Source: Candidatus Acidulodesulfobacterium acidiphilum
Lineage (GTDB): Bacteria > SZUA-79 > Acidulodesulfobacterales > Acidulodesulfobacteraceae
DNA length: 64,000 bases
Assembly: GCA_008534395.1 (NCBI GenBank)
Contig: SHMQ01000001.1
Span: 62,001 to 126,000, forward strand
Reading direction: 5' to 3'
Both the position numbers and the translations under genes were made by a program. Below are positions 38,934 to 47,283 of this stretch, piece by piece (position 1 is the first letter of the stretch; each line of letters opens with the position of its first letter). Below the pieces are notes generated by a model. The model saw nothing but the letters and a program-made list of their open reading frames with translations, was not told the DNA's origin and ran no database searches.

Positions 38934-40997
38934 TTAAACAACCCCGACCAAATTTCTTCCGGCATTTTTTGCTTTATAAAGCCCTAAATCTACCCTTTTA
39001 AGTAGATCGGCTTCGTTGTCGGAAAAAATAAGCGACGCAACGCCTAAGCTTATAGTAACCCTTTCTCCTATTTTAAAATCGTGGTTCTGAACCTTAAGCC
39101 TCAATCTTTCGGCAAGTTCTAAAGCCGTTTCTATAGGAGTTTCCGGCGCAAGCACCATAAATTCTTCTCCGCCGTATCTCGCAAAGAAGTCGGTGTTTCT
39201 AAGCTCTTTTTTGACTAATTTAGCAAGATCTTTTAAAATTGTATCATCGGTATCGTGCCCGCAGGAATCGTTTATATTTTTAAATCTGTCAATGTCGAAC
39301 ATAATTATAGAAAAGGGCCTTTCGTATCTTTTAGCAAGGTTTAAAAGTTCGGTAAGTTTTAAATCCATAGACCTTCTGTTATAAATTCCCGTTAAGGAGT
39401 CAATTTCGGAAAGTTCTTTGTATTTGTCTTTCTCGATAAGCATATTCTGCTCTCTCAATAACTGATCGGTAACGTCCGTAAAAATTGCAAGACCAGCATC
39501 TCCTCCGTTGTAAGTTACCTTCGTTCTGAATAAGTCTATATAACGTATGTTTCCGGCTTTATCGTATTTATAAATAAAATGGGAAGAAAATTCATCGGTG
39601 TGATGCATATTAAATAGAGAAATACTTGAAGAATAAAGCTGAGTTTCGTCTATCCTAAATATATCGAATGGACTGCCGGCAATAAGTTCTTCTTTGGTCA
39701 AACCTAATAAATCAAGCAGAGCCGAATTTACGTATAATAATTTATCTTTATCGTATAAAGCTATTCCCGAATTAATATTTTCAATTAAAACTTTAAAAAT
39801 ATTTCTTTCCTGTTCTAAAGATTTTCTTAAATTAACCTGTTCGGTAATATCCGTCCAGCTTGCTACTCTTACTATTTCTCCTTTATATCTGACCGAAACC
39901 GCAAAAAGATAAATCCATAACTCTTCTCCTGATTTTTTTATTATTTTATCAGTTCGTGAATATTTATGGCCGATATCGCTTAACCCTTTTTCGATAGATT
40001 CTTGCAGCTCTTTATAGTATTCAGACGAAAAAAATTCCCAAGAGAATTTACCTTTTAGTTCTTCTTGAGTGCAACCGAGCATATTCAGGAGAGCCGGGTT
40101 TGCGTAAATAAATTTTTCTTTGTGTATATCTATTCCTATCGGAATATTTTCGGAAATAATCCTAAACGTCTCTTCAGATTCTTTAAGTTTGTCTTCGAGA
40201 ATTTTCTTTTCGGTTATATCTACAACTATCCTTAAAATATAAGTTTTGCCGTTATAATTAACAGTCGCAAAAAAAGATTCTACATCTTTTATATCTCCGT
40301 TTTTAAGCCTGTGTTTAAAAAAATTATGATTCAAACCTTCTTTTAAAGCCTGCTTCCTATAATTTTTTAAATCATTATCGGATATGAACGGGTTAATATC
40401 CCGCACCGTCATATTTTTAAATTCTTCTTTTGAATAACCGTAAAATTCTACGGCTTTTTTGTTTGCATTAACTATAACGCCGGATTCGATATCTATGATA
40501 AAAGTAGGAACCGGAATGTTTTCAAAAAAAGTTTCGATTCTTTTTTCAGACGATTCTGCCTTTTCTTTTGCTTTTTTAACGATGTCTATTTCGGATATAA
40601 ATTCTGTTATATTAGTGTGAGATTCAAAAAACAATTGGCTGTCGGAATCGTCCCTGAAAGCTTCTACTTTATATAGATATCCCTTATGATTATGAATTAC
40701 GTTGGAAACGTTTATATCTTTATTTTCTTTAAGTTCTTTTATAGGACATCTTATCTCCTCCGACTTCAGCTCGTAGCAGGGTATATCGTAACCGTGGGAT
40801 ATTTTATAGCATTTACAGGATAAACTACCTGCAGTTTTTGAATTTTCTTCAAATTTATTAATGCAGTTATTATCGGTTTTATAAACTTCTTCGGCGGTTT
40901 TATTTAAAAATATTACGTTAAAATTTGCGTTAATTGCCAGTATAGGGCACAGAAGTTTGTCAAAAGCCGAATAATCTTTCGTCGCATATGTTTTCAT
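38934..40997 (-). CDS. Multi-PAS diguanylate cyclase
   Basis: 687 residues, soluble. Four PAS-type domains in series (about 10-140, 150-270, 275-395, 400-515) precede a GGDEF domain. The active site is GGEEF near residue 607, and RNTD five residues before it forms the RxxD inhibitory site, so the enzyme should make cyclic di-GMP with product inhibition. The first PAS carries a Cys cluster (CKCYKISHGYDIPC...CPI) seen in redox- or heme-linked PAS domains. No receiver or membrane segment. Possible targets in the window are the pilus genes, by inference. Confidence 0.92.
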   Translation of the reverse strand: MKTYATKDYSAFDKLLCPILAINANFNVIFLNKTAEEVYKTDNNCINKFEENSKTAGSLSCKCYKISHGYDIPCYELKSEEIRCPIKELKENKDINVSNVIHNHKGYLYKVEAFRDDSDSQLFFESHTNITEFISEIDIVKKAKEKAESSEKRIETFFENIPVPTFIIDIESGVIVNANKKAVEFYGYSKEEFKNMTVRDINPFISDNDLKNYRKQALKEGLNHNFFKHRLKNGDIKDVESFFATVNYNGKTYILRIVVDITEKKILEDKLKESEETFRIISENIPIGIDIHKEKFIYANPALLNMLGCTQEELKGKFSWEFFSSEYYKELQESIEKGLSDIGHKYSRTDKIIKKSGEELWIYLFAVSVRYKGEIVRVASWTDITEQVNLRKSLEQERNIFKVLIENINSGIALYDKDKLLYVNSALLDLLGLTKEELIAGSPFDIFRIDETQLYSSSISLFNMHHTDEFSSHFIYKYDKAGNIRYIDLFRTKVTYNGGDAGLAIFTDVTDQLLREQNMLIEKDKYKELSEIDSLTGIYNRRSMDLKLTELLNLAKRYERPFSIIMFDIDRFKNINDSCGHDTDDTILKDLAKLVKKELRNTDFFARYGGEEFMVLAPETPIETALELAERLRLKVQNHDFKIGERVTISLGVASLIFSDNEADLLKRVDLGLYKAKNAGRNLVGVV

Positions 40998-41139
40998 TAA
41001 TATTAAATTTCTAAATGCATGTTTTTATATAGTATCAATAGCAATTATTAAAATTAAATTAAAATTAAAAAATATCTTATATTAATTTATTCATTGACGG
41101 CTTAATATTATACAAACCTCAAAATAAAAATGCAATATT

Positions 41140-42029
41140 TTAATCTTCCAATGACTTTTTTAGTATAGATATAGCTTTTACTTCTATCTGCCTTACGCGC
41201 TCTTTTGTTAGCCCTATCATTAAGCCGACTTCATTCAAAGTTTTCGGATTTTCGCCATCAAGACCGTATCTTGAAATTAATACTTTTTTTTGTAATTCGT
41301 CAAGATTATAAAAAGATTCGTCCAATATCTCAAGTTTTTCGTAGTCTATTAAAATTTCACATGGAGATATAGATTCTTTATCTTCGGTGATATATTTAGA
41401 AAAGCTACCCCCCCCCCACGACCTAAAATATTTATGTTTTCATCATTGCTTTCGTAAGAATCGTCAAGAGAGGATATAATAAAATTGGAATTAAATATTC
41501 CTTCTATTTTTTCTTCTTTAATTCCTATAAATTCGGAAATCTCAGATATATAAGGTTTTCTTTTAAGTTTTACTTCTATTTCTTTTGAAGCTTTACTGCA
41601 TTTGCAAAAATTATCCGATATATGTATTGGTATGCGGATAAGCCTTGCCGAATTGGATATTCCTCTTTCTATAGACTGACGTATCCACCATATGGCATAT
41701 GTTGAAAACTTGAATCCTTTTTTTGGAATAAATTTATCTACTGCCTTTATAAGCCCTATATTGCCTTCCATTATTAAATCGCCGAATGAAAGCCCCTTTC
41801 CGATGAATTTCTTAGCTACGTTTATAACCAGCCTTAAATTAGATTTTATCATTATTTGCCTTGCCGCTTTATCGCCGTCGCATACTTTTAGGGCGAGTTC
41901 ATATTCTTCTTCGCGGGAAAGCAAAGGATAACGTTTAATCTTATTGAAATAAAATCTTAAATTTCCATCGTACTCGTTATAATAATTATAGCCGTTTAAT
42001 GAATCCAAGTATTCGTCGTCGTTTGCCAT
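41140..42029 (-). CDS. rpoS: RpoS-like sigma factor, frame interrupted at a C10 tract
   Basis: Region 1.2 (YFNKIKRYPLLSREEEYELA), region 2 (NLRLVINVAKKFIGKGLSFGDLIMEGNIG, then WWIRQSIERGI) and region 3 are in one frame; region 4 (RYGLDGENPKTLNEVGLMIGLTKERVRQIE) is in another. The frames meet at ten C (41408-41417, G on the coding strand). Eleven or eight G would give one protein of 296 or 295 residues. With ten, the product stops at 41349 and lacks region 4. WWIRQSIER and the length fit RpoS. AGGGGG sets the start at 42029. Probably a phase-variable gene rather than a dead one. Confidence 0.8.
41408..41417. repeat. Poly-C tract (10) inside the sigma factor gene
   Basis: Ten consecutive C on the plus strand in an AT-rich genome, placed between sigma regions 3 and 4. 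The next longest G/C runs I noticed in the window are seven. Confidence 0.9.
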
Positions 42030-42205
42030 TATGTTATTCCCCCTATTTTTCGTCAATCGTTTTGACGTAATTCTATATAACAACATATCATAAAAGTTCG
42101 GATTGTCAAATAAACATTGGCAAAAAATACGTTGCGTTCAAGAGGCAATTACAGCTTTCGCCTATACTTTTATACTATAAAAAAAATGTAAAAAAAATAT
42201 ACGAC

Positions 42206-42233
42206 TTGACTTTAATATTTATGAGTATATAAT
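42206..42233 (+). promoter_or_regulatory. Promoter of the TauE/SafE gene
   Basis: -35 TTGACT (42206-42211), a 16-base spacer, and -10 TATAAT (42228-42233), about 60 bases before the ATG at 42292. Confidence 0.6.
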
Positions 42234-42291
42234 TTCTGGAAAGATATTACGAAGAAATAGAAACATAATTTTTATTTAAATATTTATCTTA

Positions 42292-43038
42292 ATGCACTTT
42301 ATATCCATACCTCTATTTGACGTAATTGCGGGAATTTTAGTAGTACTTTTTGCATTCTTCGTCAGGGCGACGATTGGTTTCGGCTCAGGATTAATATCGG
42401 TTTCGTTTTTAACTATACTGCTTCCCATAAGAATTACCGTTCCCGCCGTTTTTATACTTGATTTTATCGGAAGCATAATTCTGGGCGCATACGACCTTAA
42501 AGAAGTAAAATGGAACGATCTTTCATATTTACTTCCTTCAACGGTTTTAGGGCTTTTGCTTGGAGCTTACGTATTAAAATATGCGGACCCGCAAAAACTA
42601 ACAATTTTTCTCGGCATTTTTATTATAATGTATATAATATACGCCTTAAAAGTAAAACAGGACAAATTGCCTTACGTTAAAAACGCCGTAGGCGCGCCTT
42701 TAGGTTTTTTAGGAGGTTTTATAGGCAGTTTATACGGCGGCGGAGGTCCGCCTATCGTCGCCTACCTTCAGATGAAACACCACGACAAACGCACGTTCAG
42801 GGCAACGTTTCAGATAGTCGCAATTACCGACAGCATAGTAAGGGCGGCTATTTATTTATCGTTCGGGCTTATAACCATAAAAGTCTTAAAATTTTCCGGA
42901 TTATTAATACCTTCTTTGCTTATCGGTTTATTTTTCGGAAATAAGATGCATTTTAAAATAAATCAAAAAACTTTTTACTATTCGGTATTGATAATTTTAT
43001 CTTTAGCCGCTATAGGTTTAATAATACATTCTCTTTAA
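42292..43038 (+). CDS. TauE/SafE (TSUP) family anion exporter
   Basis: 248 residues, about eight hydrophobic segments. The family repeats read FFVRATIGFGSGLISV near the N-terminus and FIGSLYGGGGPPIVAYLQMK in the second half. Members move sulfite, sulfoacetate or similar anions. The substrate is not decided. A second TSUP gene is at 61904. Convergent with sppA. Confidence 0.88.
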   Translation: MHFISIPLFDVIAGILVVLFAFFVRATIGFGSGLISVSFLTILLPIRITVPAVFILDFIGSIILGAYDLKEVKWNDLSYLLPSTVLGLLLGAYVLKYADPQKLTIFLGIFIIMYIIYALKVKQDKLPYVKNAVGAPLGFLGGFIGSLYGGGGPPIVAYLQMKHHDKRTFRATFQIVAITDSIVRAAIYLSFGLITIKVLKFSGLLIPSLLIGLFFGNKMHFKINQKTFYYSVLIILSLAAIGLIIHSL

Positions 43039-43057
43039 TTTTTTAATTCACCTTTAG

Positions 43058-43822
43058 CTAACTTTTATAAAGCGCTCCGTAATAAATTTCTTCTACGATA
43101 TTGTTAATAGAAGTTCCTATTATCTTTTGAAAAAAAGGTTTTTTTATCCCCAGTCTGACTGCTTTATCGGGGTCGGCATTAACGGTTTTGCATAACTCTT
43201 CAAGCGCGTCGTCAAAACCCGACACCTTATCTATTAATTTTAACGCAACGGATTTTTTTGAAGAAAACAGTTCTCCCGTCGCTATTTTAAGGACTTCATC
43301 TTTTGGAATCTCCCTTCCCTCCGAAACTATTTCAATAAAACGATCGTAAATTTCGGCCTGAAGTTCGCTTATGCTTTCCCTTTCCTCTTCCGTATAATTT
43401 CTGGTAAAAAGCCACATATCTTTACGGCTGCCTTTTTTAACGACTTCATAGCCTATTCCTATTTTTTCTAATATTTCTTTAAGCACCGGTTTAACGCTTA
43501 TAACGCCTATTGAGCCGATTAGCGCAGTTGACGGAGCATACAATTTTTCCAATCCGCATGCTATCATATAACCGCCCGAAGCCGCAACCTCGAGATATCC
43601 GTATATTACCTTGCCTTTATCTCTGAGCCTTTTTATTGCTAAAAACAGCAGTTCAGAGTGAATAGCGCTGCCTCCCGGACTGTCTATAACGAACATAACT
43701 CCTTTTACGGATTTCATTTTTTCAAGTTTTTTCAAAAGTTTAATATAAGGCAAAACGCTTTGCGCGGTTATAGCGCCGGAAAAACGAACTATCGCCGCTT
43801 TATTCCTGTTAAATATCGACAT
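43058..43822 (-). CDS. sppA: Signal peptide peptidase SppA-type S49 protease
   Basis: About 254 residues from the ATG at 43822 (MSIFNRNKAAIVRF). The S49 core shows VMFVIDSPGGSA and the nucleophile Ser in VAASGGYMIACGLEKLYA; the Lys base is probably in the later GSRKDMW region. There is no N-terminal membrane helix with this start. A start at 43858 or 43888 would add a basic stretch, but GGAG lies upstream of 43822 only. Acts on cleaved signal peptides or misfolded membrane proteins. Confidence 0.85.
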   Translation of the reverse strand: MSIFNRNKAAIVRFSGAITAQSVLPYIKLLKKLEKMKSVKGVMFVIDSPGGSAIHSELLFLAIKRLRDKGKVIYGYLEVAASGGYMIACGLEKLYAPSTALIGSIGVISVKPVLKEILEKIGIGYEVVKKGSRKDMWLFTRNYTEEERESISELQAEIYDRFIEIVSEGREIPKDEVLKIATGELFSSKKSVALKLIDKVSGFDDALEELCKTVNADPDKAVRLGIKKPFFQKIIGTSINNIVEEIYYGALYKS

Positions 43823-43956
43823 AATGTTATTCGCTCCAATTTTCAAAATTTTTTTCATTATATTACAGATTTTGTATATAAGCAACAATGCACGGTTTCA
43901 CAAAATAATTTAACATTTAAATCAAAGTGGAATATAATAAATAAAGGCGGATAATT

Positions 43957-44355
43957 ATGAAAGAATTTTATTCTATCGCTATTTCAACGGTATATATAGT
44001 GCATTTGCTTTACGCGCTTATAATTGTAATCGGGTTTTTTCTTATAATTGCGGGTTTTTTTGCGCGTTGGAAATGGGTAAGAAATTTTACTTTCAGGTTA
44101 ATTCATCTTTCAATGATTGGAATTGTGGCTTTTGAATCCGTCTTTAATATCGAATGTCCGCTAACTTGGCTTGAATATAAGCTTATGTCTTTAGACCATA
44201 TGCGGCATAGTTCTATGCCGTTTATTGCCGGAATGGTTAATAAAGTTTTATATTATAATTTTCCTATATGGATGTTTAATGCAATATATATAGTATTCGG
44301 CATAACAGTTTTTATCGTTTGGTTTGCTATACCTCCGGTTCGACAAAAAAAATAA
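43957..44355 (+). CDS. DUF2784 family membrane protein
   Basis: 132 residues with four predicted membrane segments. The family motif is ECPLTWLEYKL at about 70. Function unknown. An AAGGCGG site precedes the ATG. It is divergent from sppA and convergent with the small helical protein of the mer-like operon. Confidence 0.8.
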   Translation: MKEFYSIAISTVYIVHLLYALIIVIGFFLIIAGFFARWKWVRNFTFRLIHLSMIGIVAFESVFNIECPLTWLEYKLMSLDHMRHSSMPFIAGMVNKVLYYNFPIWMFNAIYIVFGITVFIVWFAIPPVRQKK

Positions 44356-44363
44356 AATTTTTT

Positions 44364-44621
44364 TTATTTAATGAGTTTTCCCTTCATCTCTTCTACATCT
44401 CTTGCTGCCACCTTCCACCACCAGTTAAAAACCGCAATTTTATCATTTAATTCTTTTACTTTATTTTCAATATAAGTTGCATTTTCGCAATTTTCAAAAA
44501 GTTTTTTTACTTCTCCGTCATAACCGTATATTTCTTCGAGATATTCTTTAATATTGTCTATTTCTATCAGTAAACTCTGTATAGTATCTTGAAATTCTTC
44601 GTTCATTTTTTTGCTCTGCAT
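44364..44621 (-). CDS. Small helical protein at the end of the merPT-like operon
   Basis: 85 residues, Glu/Lys rich and almost certainly alpha-helical with heptad-like spacing (FQDTIQSLLIEIDNIKEYLEEIYG...). One Cys. A strong GGAGGTG site precedes the ATG. It lies 78 bases downstream of the merT-like gene on the same strand. I recognise no family. Confidence 0.6.
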   Translation of the reverse strand: MQSKKMNEEFQDTIQSLLIEIDNIKEYLEEIYGYDGEVKKLFENCENATYIENKVKELNDKIAVFNWWWKVAARDVEEMKGKLIK

Positions 44622-44699
44622 AATTGCACCTCCATTAATTTAGCTAAATCATTCCTTATGCTTTATTGACGCTTTATATGTAAATAAAAGTATTTTTAT

Positions 44700-45161
44700 T
44701 TACAACTGCGGCCAAGCCATAAAAATCTGACCTGTGTCGGCATACAAATATATAAAAATACCAACCGTTATCAAAACAGATGAGAAAAAGACTATTTTGC
44801 TAAAATTAAAAGAGCCTGACGAAGTCTCGCAATCGCAGGTTTCACCGTTAGCGCTTACTTCGATATCCGACGCTTTTTTACCTTGGAAAGATATTTTCGG
44901 CATCACGTAAATAAATAAAAAAGATAAAAGAATGCCGATAATATTTAATAACAAAAAATAGTTTCTATACGGTGCAATTGCGCCAAGAAAAGATGCGGTA
45001 GATCCCAATACCCCGCCTGTGCTTGCGCCTACTCCAAGTATACTGAAAACTAACGGTCCCCAGCAGCAAACTCCGCCTAAAATAGCAAAAATTCCGGCTG
45101 AAAAAGATGTTGCGCTTGAGCTTACTTCGTTAACTGAATTTGATAATTTTTTTGTTTTCAT
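44700..45161 (-). CDS. merT: MerT-like mercuric transport protein
   Basis: About 153 residues from the ATG at 45161, which has GGAG in front. Three membrane segments. The first holds the vicinal Cys pair of MerT (GGVCCWGPLVFSILG). APYRNYF follows, and a second Cys pair (CDC) lies in the loop before the last helix, as in MerT. It would take Hg2+ from a MerP-type partner into the cell. It is downstream of the merP-like gene and close to hgcAB, so it may supply mercury for methylation (inference). Confidence 0.78.
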   Translation of the reverse strand: MKTKKLSNSVNEVSSSATSFSAGIFAILGGVCCWGPLVFSILGVGASTGGVLGSTASFLGAIAPYRNYFLLLNIIGILLSFLFIYVMPKISFQGKKASDIEVSANGETCDCETSSGSFNFSKIVFFSSVLITVGIFIYLYADTGQIFMAWPQL

Positions 45162-45223
45162 AATATTCTCCTGCAATAGCAAGTTAATCAATGTAATTAT
45201 ACTTAAACTTATTGCTAAATATT

Positions 45224-45610
45224 TTATTTTATATAGCGCGCGCTGTAATGGAACATAGCGTTCGATGCGCCGTCTATCGCCTTTATAAATATTTTCGGTG
45301 ATATGTTTCCTTTAAATTTTACTATAGCCTCTTGATGTTGCATATCAATCTTTACGTTATCGACTCCCTTAATCTTGTATAATGCGTTTTGAATACTTGT
45401 TATGCAAAAAGTATCGCCGCAAACAAGCCCGTAAACCTTAAATCTGTCGGTATGAACAATATTTGAACTTGTAAAATCCGTAAGATTTAAGTTCTTTGAA
45501 TCGTAATTCTTTTGATAAACAAATGCAGATGCCGTTAATACTAATGCTGTAAAAATCAAAATTGCTAAAATACCTCCGACAAATTTTTTCCTGTTTAAAT
45601 AGTTTTTCAT
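45224..45610 (-). CDS. MerP-like membrane-anchored metal-binding protein
   Basis: 128 residues with an N-terminal membrane or signal segment (about 12-30). A heavy-metal-associated-type domain follows (VYGLVCGDTFCITSIQNALYKIKGVDNVKIDM). The metal site reads CGDTFC (Cys-x4-Cys) instead of the usual Cys-x2-Cys. GAGG precedes the ATG. The promoter at 45671-45702 has a MerR-type long spacer. It is first in the merP-merT-small protein run. Confidence 0.7.
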   Translation of the reverse strand: MKNYLNRKKFVGGILAILIFTALVLTASAFVYQKNYDSKNLNLTDFTSSNIVHTDRFKVYGLVCGDTFCITSIQNALYKIKGVDNVKIDMQHQEAIVKFKGNISPKIFIKAIDGASNAMFHYSARYIK

Positions 45611-45670
45611 AAAAGCCTCTATTTTTAATTTATTAAATTTTAAAATTTTTATACATCTCCGACTATTAAT

Positions 45671-45702
45671 ATTTTACACCTTATACTTAGGTATCATGTC
45701 AA
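45671..45702 (-). promoter_or_regulatory. MerR-type promoter of the merPT-like operon
   Basis: Minus-strand -35 TTGACA (45697-45702), a 20-base spacer and -10 TAAAAT (45671-45676). A dyad ACCT-N7-AGGT (45678-45692) fills the spacer. Long spacers of 19-20 bases with such dyads are the mark of MerR-family activated promoters. A MerR gene with a mercury-type Cys triad is at 60890. Confidence 0.65.
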
Positions 45703-45790
45703 GTTTTTTTTGCAGGCGCCTTGGAATTTTTTATAGAAGAAATATTTGAAGAGTTTAGTTTAATTACTATGTATTTTTTAGAGATAGTAT

Positions 45791-46084
45791 TCAACAGCAT
45801 TCGGCAGAAGATGACCCGCCGCAATCGCATGAAGGCTCGCCTCCGGTGAGCATTCCGTTTATTATGCCGCTTGCGCATCCGACGCCCGAATTTACGCTGA
45901 TAGCCCCGTATTTGCAGTTAAGAGCGCAGGCGCCGCATTCCATGCATAAATCTTTATCGGCAATGCCGACTTTTTTATTTTTTAGTTGAAATACTCCATG
46001 GGGACATACGTCTATACATACTAAACAATTAGTGCATTTTTCGGCAAAAAATTTAAGGCTCGATACATTCTTAAGATATTTCAT
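45791..46084 (-). CDS. hgcB: HgcB, ferredoxin of mercury methylation
   Basis: 97 residues. Two 4Fe-4S motifs: CTNCLVCIDVCP (Cys17, 20, 23, 27) and CMECGACALNCK (Cys47, 50, 53, 57). The HgcB-specific single Cys (Cys70) is in GVGCASGIING. The tail ends in a vicinal Cys pair (AECC). HgcB reduces the HgcA corrinoid and binds Hg2+. Its ATG overlaps the hgcA stop by 4 bases. Confidence 0.93.
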   Translation of the reverse strand: MKYLKNVSSLKFFAEKCTNCLVCIDVCPHGVFQLKNKKVGIADKDLCMECGACALNCKYGAISVNSGVGCASGIINGMLTGGEPSCDCGGSSSAECC

Positions 46085-47148
46085 ATAACCGCCAATTTAT
46101 GAAGTTTATAAATTATCAACAAAACAATAGATATAACAGTAGATATTAAATAAACCGGCAGGGCTGTTTTCAATTCCTTTTTTACTCCGGACATATTTGT
46201 AAATGTCGTAGAACCCGTAAATTGCAATGCTAAATACGAGCTTGCCATAGGAAAGAAAAGAATTGCCGAGATAAAAATTAGAATATTCTCTAACTCCGGC
46301 GTGTTGAACAGGAAAATTACGGGGACGGTTAATAACATTCCGCTTATCCAGCCTTTTAAGGCAAATGAACGAAAAGGTATAAAAGGAAGCAAAACCGGAG
46401 TTATAAACGAACCCGATATAACGCTCGCAAGTCCGAGCAAAATAAAAGGCTCTCCGTAAACCCATGCGCTTTTAAATAAAATGCCCGTAGGCTGGATGCC
46501 GAAAAATAAAAGTATAATGACCGCAAAAATAATAAATTTATTCATTGCCGGAATAATTTCTCTCGGAGTGAGAACAAGCCTGTCGACCATAGAAAATTTA
46601 ATTTTTCTCATTTCCTGAGTTTTTCTTCTGCCGGAATTTAAATAAGCTTTAATGTCTTTTGCATACACGGGACCGAAATAAACTTTAAACCCCGTCCGTT
46701 TAAAAACTGCATCCGCATTAACGCCGACCGCTCCGAGCTGGGGAAGTATTATCCGCCGGTGATTTAAAAAATTTCCGAGTTTAACCCCGCCTATCCGTTT
46801 TACAAGCTCTTCGGTGCCGAATGTTCCTTTTGCGGCGGCGCACCATACGTTTATGCCTTTAGTATCGAGTACCAAGATCCATACGTTTAAACCCTTCAGC
46901 GCTTTTCTGAGAATATCGAAACTTAATTTATAATTTGCGCTTGCAAATACCTCGGAATTCGCGTCCGGTTCGCCGACAGCATACATCCCCGGTTTAATCC
47001 TATATTTCATCCTGAACGAATTGCTTATCCTGCATTTTACGGAGCCTGAATAATCAGACAGCGACCATTCCGAAGAAACCCTGTTAACCTTTTCAAACTG
47101 GCTCGGTTTTTTGCAAAACTCTAAAATATTTATATTTTCATCAATCAT
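46081..47148 (-). CDS. hgcA: HgcA, corrinoid methyltransferase of mercury methylation
   Basis: 355 residues. The N-terminal corrinoid domain has the cap-helix motif NVWCAAAKGTFGTEELV with the cobalt-ligand Cys at 103. The consensus is N(V/I)WCA(A/G)GK, so the Gly before Lys is Ala106 here. About five membrane helices follow from residue ~205 to the end, as in HgcA. It transfers a methyl group to Hg2+. It is 135 bases downstream of arsA with a perfect parS between; no clear terminator is seen, so cotranscription with arsRDA is possible. Confidence 0.93.
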   Translation of the reverse strand: MIDENINILEFCKKPSQFEKVNRVSSEWSLSDYSGSVKCRISNSFRMKYRIKPGMYAVGEPDANSEVFASANYKLSFDILRKALKGLNVWILVLDTKGINVWCAAAKGTFGTEELVKRIGGVKLGNFLNHRRIILPQLGAVGVNADAVFKRTGFKVYFGPVYAKDIKAYLNSGRRKTQEMRKIKFSMVDRLVLTPREIIPAMNKFIIFAVIILLFFGIQPTGILFKSAWVYGEPFILLGLASVISGSFITPVLLPFIPFRSFALKGWISGMLLTVPVIFLFNTPELENILIFISAILFFPMASSYLALQFTGSTTFTNMSGVKKELKTALPVYLISTVISIVLLIIYKLHKLAVI

Positions 47149-47184
47149 ATTTATAAAATTATTCTTTTTTAAATTTAATTTTTA

Positions 47185-47200
47185 TGTTTCACGTGAAACA
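47185..47200. promoter_or_regulatory. parS site (perfect) upstream of hgcA
   Basis: TGTTTCACGTGAAACA in the gap between arsA and hgcA, with extended symmetry (TTTA / TAAA). Confidence 0.93.
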
Positions 47201-47283
47201 TAAATCTTTTACTTTAATTTCAATATCATACATAACATATACTCTATTTAAGGATTAAAATAATTATCGTAAAAATCTATTGG

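Noticed and set aside
41408-41417. Plain pseudogene status for the sigma factor gene
   Set aside because: Both halves are fully conserved, the only fault is the C10 run, and one tract-length change restores a normal-length protein. I kept it as a probable switchable gene.
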